Positions 6,703 through 12,188 of a stretch of 12,188 bases of DNA are shown piece after piece (position 1 is the first letter of the stretch; each line of letters begins with the position of its first letter). This DNA comes from Rhodoferax sp. Its GTDB lineage: Bacteria; Pseudomonadota; Gammaproteobacteria; Burkholderiales; Burkholderiaceae_C. Under the pieces are notes generated by a model. It saw only the letters and a program-made list of their open reading frames with translations, made no database searches and had not been told where the DNA came from. The translations under genes and the position numbers were made by a program. Where the stretch lies: the NCBI GenBank assembly GCA_030683195.1, contig JAUXQA010000188.1, forward strand, positions 1-12,188, written 5' to 3'.

Positions 6703-7767
6703 TTACAGCACCAGATCAGCAGCAGTCAGCGCGCTAACGCCGACCACCGCAATCTGGAATTCCGAAGCAGAGTCAGCGTCAGTGCTGATGTAGAGGTTGC
6801 CTTGGTTGAACCACACGGTGCCGGTCTGGTTGCCCGCAACGGGCGCGCTGCTCAAAAAGACAAAAGCCTGATTGCCCGCCAGCAAAGGGTTTGCATCGAT
6901 GTCGCTCAGGTCGATATGGTCAGTATCGATCGACTTGAAGTCCCGAATTGTGTCGCGTGACTGACCTAAGCCAAGTTCGCTCAAAGCATTGAAATCAAAC
7001 ACATCCGAACCGTGACCCCCTGCGAGGTCGTCCGTCCCCTGACCACCAACCAGGATGTCATCGCCGTCACCGCCGGTCAGCGAATCGTTGCCCGCATCAC
7101 CATACAAGTTGTCATCGCCATTCTGGCCATCGATGTGATCATTGCCGCCTTCGCCGTGATAGGCATCATCAAAGTCACCGCCCTGCAGGTCGTCACCGTC
7201 ACGGCTACCGTGCTGGCCATTGAGATCGGTTGCAGCTGTCGTGACAGTTGTGCCGCCAACGTCGTAGGATTTTGAAATTTTCGCGAAGACACCATCGCCG
7301 TTGGCATCAGCGTAGACGGTCGTTTCGGTCACGCCGTGTTCCATTTCAGTCTTGATGACTTCGTTGGCCTGCACCGTCCAGGTCTCGCCAGCGTCCATGC
7401 TTTTAGCACGGGTGGTTCCGTGTTCGATCTCGAACACGCCGGTTACCGCACCATCAGTGACAGAGAACTTGTAGCCCTCTTGGCTGTTCTGCGTGACCGG
7501 TGTGTTGACGGAAACTTTCTGTGTGTCATAGCTCTTGCCGACTTTGCTGAAAATCCCGTCGCCGTTGGCATCGGAGTACAGGGTGGTTTCCATGCGGCCA
7601 TCATCCCATTCGGTCTTGCTCACTTGACCTGTCACGGCGTCGTAGGACCAGGTTTCGTCAGAGTCCATTTTTTCAAACTTGACACGTCCGTTTTTGATCT
7701 CGGATACGCTGGTGACCTGGCCGTTTTGCAGGGTGAATTTGTAGCCTTTGGATGCGTCGTTGCTCAT
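6703..7767 (-). CDS. RTX calcium-binding protein, predicted type I secretion substrate, with duplicated N-terminal domain
   Basis: A 354-residue acidic protein with no N-terminal signal peptide. Two tandem domains (8-81 and 98-169), about half identical, share the pattern GYKF...ETW...KTE...ETT.Y.DANGDG.F.K..KSYD; each ends in a DxNGDG calcium-loop-like motif. I do not recognise this domain. Residues 187-258 carry RTX nonapeptide repeats (GGNDHIDG, GGDGDDILVGG, GGQGTDDLAGG, GGHGSDVFDF), which fold as a calcium-bound beta-roll. The last about 95 residues resemble the serralysin (M10) C-terminal secretion domain, with TIRDF, DHIDLSDID and TVWFNQGNLYIS. The protein ends Asp-Leu-Val-Leu, the acidic-plus-three-hydrophobics terminus typical of many type I substrates. 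No protease zinc motif (HExxH) is present, so it is not itself a serralysin. Base composition is less GC-rich than its neighbours. A two-component-type box lies upstream and a hairpin downstream, suggesting a monocistronic unit. Confidence 0.85.
   Translation of the reverse strand: MSNDASKGYKFTLQNGQVTSVSEIKNGRVKFEKMDSDETWSYDAVTGQVSKTEWDDGRMETTLYSDANGDGIFSKVGKSYDTQKVSVNTPVTQNSQEGYKFSVTDGAVTGVFEIEHGTTRAKSMDAGETWTVQANEVIKTEMEHGVTETTVYADANGDGVFAKISKSYDVGGTTVTTAATDLNGQHGSRDGDDLQGGDFDDAYHGEGGNDHIDGQNGDDNLYGDAGNDSLTGGDGDDILVGGQGTDDLAGGHGSDVFDFNALSELGLGQSRDTIRDFKSIDTDHIDLSDIDANPLLAGNQAFVFLSSAPVAGNQTGTVWFNQGNLYISTDADSASEFQIAVVGVSALTAADLVL
6994..7209 (-). repeat. RTX nonapeptide repeat array
   Basis: About seven or eight degenerate GGxGxDxLx units are encoded in tandem (residues 187-258 of the RTX protein). 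Units become more regular toward the C-terminus, which fits a calcium-dependent beta-roll that folds after secretion. Confidence 0.85.
7261..7746 (-). repeat. Duplicated about 73-residue domain in the RTX protein
   Basis: Two copies (bases 7525-7746 and 7261-7476) encode homologous blocks. By hand alignment, 37 of about 72 positions are identical. The strongest matches are ETW, KTE, ETT, DANGDG and KSYD. The copies are separated by a 16-residue Thr/Gln/Ser-containing linker. This looks like an old internal duplication rather than a recent one, since the DNA has diverged. Confidence 0.8.
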
Positions 7768-7799
7768 ATTGATTCTCGGTGGTTGGTTGAAGAGTCTGT

Positions 7800-7805
7800 A
7801 CTTTA
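7800..7805 (-). promoter_or_regulatory. Candidate -10 element of the RTX gene
   Basis: On the - strand TAAAGT matches the -10 consensus at four of six positions. It lies 10 bases downstream of the direct-repeat box and 32 bases before the RTX start codon. This is the spacing usual for activators of the OmpR/PhoB class, whose box replaces a -35 element. The call depends on the neighbouring box being real. Confidence 0.4.
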
Positions 7806-7815
7806 GGTGGGCAGG

Positions 7816-7832
7816 ATTAAGAGAGTCTTAAG
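7816..7832 (-). promoter_or_regulatory. PmrA/QseB-type direct-repeat box upstream of the RTX gene
   Basis: On the - strand the sequence reads CTTAAG-ACTCT-CTTAAT: two hexamers in direct repeat with an 11-base period. This fits the known PmrA (BasR) box HTTAAD-N5-HTTAAD and the QseB site CTTAA-N6-CTTAA. It is AT-rich within GC-rich DNA, lies in the 88-base gap between the outer-membrane-factor gene and the RTX gene, and is placed correctly relative to the candidate -10. A response regulator of the OmpR family controlling the RTX gene is inferred; no such regulator is in the window. Confidence 0.6.
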
Positions 7833-7855
7833 AGGGCGCGTCATCGCACGGCGTC

Positions 7856-9175
7856 TCAGTGCACTGACCCCGGAGCTGCCCATAGACGGTGCGTGTCCAG
7901 TAGCAGTCTGGCATGCGCCTGCATCTCGTCAATGACGGCCGTGTCGGCAGCCAGCAGGGCCTCCAGGGCGCTGCGTCGTGCCAGCAGCAGGTCCGCCAGG
8001 GGGCTCTCTCCCAGCGCGTAGGCACGCGCTTGCAGCGTGGCGCTGCGTTCAATCTGTGTCTGTGCACTTTGCAATTGGCTGCGGGTGTGGCGTGCCTGCT
8101 CTACCTCGCTGGCGGTGCGCCAAGCCTCAGTCTCGATGCGCACTCGTTGTTGGGCCAACACCTGCTCGGCCATGTCGGCTTGAGCCAGTGCGGCCTGGGC
8201 GTCGGCCCGACGTCCGGCTCCTCCCAAAGGAATCGACACATACACGCCCAGCACACTCTCTTGCCCACTGCGCTCGCGGCTCGCCCGCACGCCCAACGTT
8301 GGGTCGCCCCGACGCTCCAGGGTGATCCGTTGCGCCTGCAGTCTGGCTTGCGCTGCCTTGGCCATGGCCAGCTCCAGCTCGTGGTTGTCCGTGAGGATGT
8401 TGGTGGCCCATTGCTGGGCGACTACTTCAGAAGACGACTGCGCGTTTGACCATGCGCTTCGGTCTGTGGTGCTCATATCCGTGGGGACAGGCAGGCCAGG
8501 GTACATGCGTTGTAGTGCCTGTAGCCGGACCTTGACCTGTCCTTGCGCCCTGGCCGCCAGAGCCGCTACCCGCGAGGCCTCCGCTTGAGCCGCAAGCAAT
8601 TCAAGCGATGCGGCTTCGCCCGCCTTCACCCGCCGTTCGGTTACCGTCATCTGTTGCGCCACCAGCGCTGCCTGCTCCTGCAGCACAGCGGCACCGCGCA
8701 CATCGCGCAATGCGTCAAACCACGCCGACAGCAGATTGCGAGCCGCTTCATGCCATGTGTCAGCCAGAGTCAGTTCTCCCAAACGAATTTCACTCCTGCC
8801 CAACAGTTGGTCTGCCTTCACTTTGGCGGGCCAGCGCAGGCTGGTTTCCAGGGCCACCTCGGCCTCAAAAAAATTGGCGCCTTCCCGTTCACTGCGCCGA
8901 TTGGACGCAGCCTTGGCTACCCAGTCGTGTGGACCGGCTTGGAGGCGCTCGTTACGCGCCTGGGCCAACGGAATCCCCAAGTTGGCCGCACGCACTTGGG
9001 GCAGCTGGGCGAGCACGTGCATCACGGTTTGGGCAGGTGGCAGTACGGGTGGCACTGCGGGGGAAGATGTTTGGGCGCTCGCCATGCACGGTGCGCCGGT
9101 TGCGGCCCAAGCCACCACGACGGCGCTAGCGCAGCGCTTCAACGGAGATAAAAGAATACGTCGTATACGGCTCAT
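7856..9175 (-). CDS. TolC/CzcC-family outer-membrane factor of a heavy-metal RND efflux system
   Basis: A 439-residue predicted outer-membrane channel that would connect the RND pump to the outside. The N-terminus is a long basic-hydrophobic signal peptide, with probable cleavage after ASA (residue 34) before QT. The mature protein is Ala/Gln/Arg-rich and strongly helical, with two related halves, as expected for the OEP fold. The halves show ERRVKAGEAASLELLAAQAE and, near the C-terminus, RAYALGESPLADLLLARRSA; YVSIPLGGAGRR (about residues 311-322) resembles the conserved beta-strand segment that crosses the outer membrane. The Cys at residue 30 lies within the signal region and does not sit in a convincing lipobox. 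Start and stop overlap as ATGA with the DUF3240 gene, so translation is probably coupled. The metal ion cannot be read from this protein. Confidence 0.87.
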   Translation of the reverse strand: MSRIRRILLSPLKRCASAVVVAWAATGAPCMASAQTSSPAVPPVLPPAQTVMHVLAQLPQVRAANLGIPLAQARNERLQAGPHDWVAKAASNRRSEREGANFFEAEVALETSLRWPAKVKADQLLGRSEIRLGELTLADTWHEAARNLLSAWFDALRDVRGAAVLQEQAALVAQQMTVTERRVKAGEAASLELLAAQAEASRVAALAARAQGQVKVRLQALQRMYPGLPVPTDMSTTDRSAWSNAQSSSEVVAQQWATNILTDNHELELAMAKAAQARLQAQRITLERRGDPTLGVRASRERSGQESVLGVYVSIPLGGAGRRADAQAALAQADMAEQVLAQQRVRIETEAWRTASEVEQARHTRSQLQSAQTQIERSATLQARAYALGESPLADLLLARRSALEALLAADTAVIDEMQAHARLLLDTHRLWAAPGSVH

Positions 9176-9528
9176 GACAGGTCTCCAAATCTTCCAAAAA
9201 CGAGTAGCGGTACGGTCCAGTAAACAATTTGTGGGCTGGGCAAGACAGCCCGCAGGGCATCAATGAGTTGGGGCACATGGCTTTGCACCATGGCCACTTG
9301 CACCATCACCCGGCGCGCACGCCCTTGCACCTGTTCCATGGCAGAGGTCAACTCCACATGCCCGCCAATACCCTGTCCGCGCAGCACGGTAAAGCCAGGG
9401 GCCAGGGCCGGCAGCGCCAGCAGCGCATCCAGTATTTCCTCTTCCAGGGCCTGGGGTACGGCCAGCGTCAGCAGGCAGTCGGGTTGGGCGCGTGACGGCG
9501 CCACGGCGGTTGGGGTTGTCTGATTCAT
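9172..9528 (-). CDS. DUF3240-family small protein in RND efflux operon, PII-like
   Basis: A 118-residue cytoplasmic protein with no signal peptide or membrane helix. After a Thr/Pro/Ala-rich leader (1-15), the core CLLTLAVPQALEEEILDALL, GFTVLRGQGIGGHVEL (44-59), EQVQGRARRVMVQVAM and PQIVYWTVPLLVFGRFG matches the DUF3240 family as I know it, which is often found beside heavy-metal RND genes. The order (beta strand, helix, GQGxGGH turn, QVxGRxRR strand, second helix, final strand pair) recalls the PII/ferredoxin-like fold with a shortened T-loop region. A regulatory or sensing role at the pump is an inference; no biochemical role is established that I can cite. Its ATG overlaps the pump stop (ATGA) with AAGGTG as ribosome site, and its own stop overlaps the next start in the same way. 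Confidence 0.8.
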   Translation of the reverse strand: MNQTTPTAVAPSRAQPDCLLTLAVPQALEEEILDALLALPALAPGFTVLRGQGIGGHVELTSAMEQVQGRARRVMVQVAMVQSHVPQLIDALRAVLPSPQIVYWTVPLLVFGRFGDLS

Positions 9529-12188
9529 GAGGTCACCTTGCGGGAAGGAATAGAAAAACGGCGGTACAAAATGGGCAGCAAGACCAAGGTGAGTAGCGTG
9601 GAACTGACCAGCCCCCCAATCACCACAATGGCCAGGGGGCGCTGGATCTCCGAGCCGGGGCCCGTGGCCAGAAGCAAGGGGATCAAGCCCAGCGCCGTGA
9701 TGCTGGCCGTCATGAGCACCGGGCGCAGTCGGCGCAGTGACCCCTGGCGCACTACCTCCTGGATGGCCATGCCGCGTGCTGCCAGCTGGTTGAAGCAGGT
9801 CACCAACACCAGCCCGTTGAGCACGGCTATGCCCATGAGCGCAATGAAGCCCACCGAGGCAGGTACCGACAGGTATTCGCCTGACACGGCCAGTGCCACC
9901 ACGCCGCCGATCAACGCCAGCGGGATATTGGCAAACACCAGAATGGCCTGGCGCAGGCTGCCCAGCGTGGCAAACAGCACGCCCACAATGAGGGCGAGCG
10001 CTACTGGTACCACCAGGCCCAGACGCGCGGCAGCCCGCTGCTGGTTTTCAAACTGGCCACCCCAGGTGATGCTGTAGCCCGCTGGCAACACCACTTTTTG
10101 GGCGACTGCGGCTTGTGCCTCACCCACAAACCCAACCAGGTCACGCCCACGCACATTGGCGCGCACCACCGACATGCGCGACGACTGCTCGCGTTCGATT
10201 TTCACCGGACCGTCGGTGACCTCCAGTCGGGCCAATTGGCTCAAGTTCACGGCTTGACCATCAGGAGTGGGAATGCGCAGCTGGGCAAACTGCTGAGGTG
10301 AGACCCGCAAGGCTTCGCTGCCCCGCACCACCAGCGGCACGCGGCGTGCCTCCTGCATCACGACGCCCACTTTTTGGCCCTCCACCAGCACGCGCAGGTC
10401 GTTCTGGATTTGCTCCACGGTCAGGCCCATGCGGCCGGCTGCCTGGCGGTCGATCTCGATGCGGTAGTACTGAACGCCCCCGTTTTGCGCGGTGATCACG
10501 TCTTCGCTGCCGGGCAGCGCTTGCAGTGTTTGCACAATCTCGCCGGCCAGGCGTCCGAGCTCGTCGGCGTTGGGGCCAAAGATTTTCACCGCCAGGTCAC
10601 CCCGCACACCCGAGAGCATCTCGGAGGTTCGCATCTCAATCGGCTGGGTAAAACTCAGGTTGACTCCTGGAATCGTCTCGCCGGCCTGGCGAATGGCGTC
10701 GATCAACGCCTCCTTGGTTTTGAAGCGCCATTCTTCGCGCGGCTGGAGTACCAGAAAACTGTCGGTCTCGTTGAGTCCCATCGGGTCCAGGCCCAATTCA
10801 TCCGAGCCCACGCGCGCCACAATACTTTTCACCTCGGGTACGGTCTCCAGAATGCGCCGCTGCAAGGCCAGGTCGGTGGCCACCGATTGCTCCAGGTGGA
10901 TGGAGGGGAGCTTTTCCACCTGCATGATGATGTCGCCTTCATCCAGCGACGGCATGAACGACTTGCCGATGAACGGAAATAGTGCCAGCGCACCCGCCAA
11001 CGCCAGCACCGAGGCCACCACCACCCAGCGTGAGTGGCGCAGTGCGGCATCCAGCAGCGGGGCATAGCCCGCCTCCAGCTTGCGGACCAGCCAGGGCGCG
11101 CCATGGTGACCTGTGCGCAGCGCCATGGAGGCCAACACCGGAATCACCGTGAGCGACAGCACCAACGAGGCGCCCAGCGCAAACACAATCGTCAAGGCCA
11201 CTGGGCCGAATAGCTTGCCCTCCAGCCCCTGCAGGGTCAGCAGGGGTAAGAAGACGATCATGATCACCACCACGCCGGCGCTCACGGGCGTGGCGACCTC
11301 CTGTGTGGCGCGGTACAGGTTGTGCAGGTGTGACACACCGGGCTCGGCTTGGCGCGCCTCGATGTTTTCTACCACCACCACGGCGGCGTCCACCAGCATG
11401 CCAATGGCAATGGCCAGGCCGCCCAGCGACATCAGGTTGGCCGACAGCCCCCACTGCTGCATCAGGACAAAGGTAGCCAGGGCCGAGAGTGGCAGGATCA
11501 GGGCCACCACCAAGGCGGCGCGTAAGTTACCCAGAAACAGCAGCAGCAAGATAAGCACCAGCACAATCGCTTCGCCCAGGGCTTTGGCGACTGTGGAGAC
11601 AGCGCGCTCCACCAGATTACCCCGGTCATAAAACGGCACGATCTTCACGCCTTTGGGCAGGGTGGGTTCAATCTCGGCGATTTTGGCCTTGACATCCCGC
11701 ACCAGTTTTTGTGCATTGGCACCGCGCAGGCCCAGCACCAGGCCCTCTACGGCCTCGCCCTTGCCGTCTTGCGTGACACTGCCGTAGCGCGTTAACGCGC
11801 CCAGTTGCACGGTAGCGACATCGCCTACCCGCACCGCCTCGCCATTGCGCTGCAGCAGTGCGATGGCACGCACATCGTCCAGGTTGCGAATGCTGCCGTC
11901 ACTGCGTACCAGCAGGGACTCCTCGCCGCTGGACAGGCGCCCGGCACCATCGTTGCGGTTGTTGGCTGCGAGCGCGTCCTGGAGCTGTTGCAGCGATACA
12001 CGGCGCGCGGCCAGCGCAGCCAGGTCGGGCACCACCTCAAAGGTTTGCACCACCCCCCCCAGTGTGTTCACATCGGCCACGCCGGGGATGCCACGCAGGC
12101 GCGGGCGGATCACGGTATCCAGCAGCTTGCGCCGTTCGGCCAGGCTGGCATCGCCATCCACCGTGAACATGAACATCTCGCCCAGCGG
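9525..12188 (-). CDS. Heavy-metal efflux RND transporter, CzcA/CusA family (5' part outside window)
   Basis: Inner-membrane proton-driven pump of tripartite metal efflux. The reading frame is open to the window edge; family members are about 1,040 residues, so about 150 N-terminal residues are missing, and an internal ATG at 12176 is not the start. Visible parts in order: porter domain with RNLDDVRAIALLQRNGEAVR; helix cluster with GLAIAIGMLVDAAVVVVEN (bases 11364-11414) holding the proton-relay Asp; GKSFMPSLDEGD; TQPIEMRTSEMLSGVR; the second porter domain; and a C-terminal helix cluster with VGFIALMGIAVLNGLVLV and LRPVLMTA. The helix-4 motif AIGxxVDAAxVxxEN is CusA-like rather than CzcA's DFGxxVDGA. 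Yet of the three CusA substrate methionines only the one in SEMLSG (10617-10619) has a counterpart; the others align with Leu and a Pro-Asp-Gly turn. Substrate is therefore left open. The membrane fusion protein gene is not seen and may lie beyond the right edge. Confidence 0.93.
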   Translation of the reverse strand, partial: PLGEMFMFTVDGDASLAERRKLLDTVIRPRLRGIPGVADVNTLGGVVQTFEVVPDLAALAARRVSLQQLQDALAANNRNDGAGRLSSGEESLLVRSDGSIRNLDDVRAIALLQRNGEAVRVGDVATVQLGALTRYGSVTQDGKGEAVEGLVLGLRGANAQKLVRDVKAKIAEIEPTLPKGVKIVPFYDRGNLVERAVSTVAKALGEAIVLVLILLLLFLGNLRAALVVALILPLSALATFVLMQQWGLSANLMSLGGLAIAIGMLVDAAVVVVENIEARQAEPGVSHLHNLYRATQEVATPVSAGVVVIMIVFLPLLTLQGLEGKLFGPVALTIVFALGASLVLSLTVIPVLASMALRTGHHGAPWLVRKLEAGYAPLLDAALRHSRWVVVASVLALAGALALFPFIGKSFMPSLDEGDIIMQVEKLPSIHLEQSVATDLALQRRILETVPEVKSIVARVGSDELGLDPMGLNETDSFLVLQPREEWRFKTKEALIDAIRQAGETIPGVNLSFTQPIEMRTSEMLSGVRGDLAVKIFGPNADELGRLAGEIVQTLQALPGSEDVITAQNGGVQYYRIEIDRQAAGRMGLTVEQIQNDLRVLVEGQKVGVVMQEARRVPLVVRGSEALRVSPQQFAQLRIPTPDGQAVNLSQLARLEVTDGPVKIEREQSSRMSVVRANVRGRDLVGFVGEAQAAVAQKVVLPAGYSITWGGQFENQQRAAARLGLVVPVALALIVGVLFATLGSLRQAILVFANIPLALIGGVVALAVSGEYLSVPASVGFIALMGIAVLNGLVLVTCFNQLAARGMAIQEVVRQGSLRRLRPVLMTASITALGLIPLLLATGPGSEIQRPLAIVVIGGLVSSTLLTLVLLPILYRRFSIPSRKVTS

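Noticed and set aside
6994..7209. Tandem repeats as a CRISPR array or DNA satellite
   Set aside because: The periodicity is a coding 27-base one from RTX nonapeptides, with diverged units and no constant repeat or spacer structure.
6703..7767. RTX protein as a serralysin-type metalloprotease
   Set aside because: Only the C-terminal RTX and secretion modules resemble serralysins; no HExxH zinc motif or protease domain is present.
9525..12176. ATG at 12176 as the true start of the RND pump gene
   Set aside because: The frame stays open to the window edge and the protein lacks about 150 residues of the family N-terminus, including the first membrane helix.

Overview
The window comes from a GC-rich betaproteobacterial chromosome. 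The cydA-like, DUF4148, DUF3240/RND and RTX genes together suggest Burkholderiales, most likely Comamonadaceae (Rhodoferax/Polaromonas-like). This is inferred from protein character; no rRNA or other taxonomic marker is present. There are ten protein-coding genes (one cut by the right edge) and no tRNA, rRNA, CRISPR array, transposase or plasmid function.

The left half (1-4955) is on the + strand. A GbsR/MarR-type regulator overlaps cydA, which overlaps cydB, giving a compact regulator-cydA-cydB operon for a short-Q-loop (cyanide-insensitive-like) cytochrome bd quinol oxidase. After a 100-base gap with a weak candidate promoter come aroQ (type II 3-dehydroquinate dehydratase) and, two bases later, trhP (U32-family tRNA hydroxylation protein). 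The last two pair well functionally: AroQ is on the shikimate route to chorismate and prephenate, and TrhP-type tRNA uridine hydroxylation is reported to need prephenate.

The right half (4988-12188) is on the - strand and converges on trhP. In transcription order it holds: a heavy-metal RND pump gene of the CzcA/CusA family (5' end outside the window); a small DUF3240 protein that looks PII-like; a TolC/CzcC-type outer-membrane factor; a short intergenic region with a PmrA/QseB-type direct repeat (CTTAAG-N5-CTTAAT) and a suitably spaced -10; a type I-secreted RTX calcium-binding protein with a duplicated N-terminal domain; a terminator-like hairpin; a small exported DUF4148 protein; and a membrane-anchored HD-GYP c-di-GMP phosphodiesterase. 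The three pump genes are joined by two successive ATGA stop/start overlaps, so they are probably translationally coupled.

The parts most worth a second look are the RTX protein with its unclassified tandem domain and two-component-type operator, the DUF3240 protein between the pump and its outer-membrane factor, and the mixed motif content of the RND protein (CusA-like helix-4 motif without the CusA methionine triad). No clearly new multi-gene system is evident; most of the window is recognisable housekeeping, respiratory and metal-efflux content.
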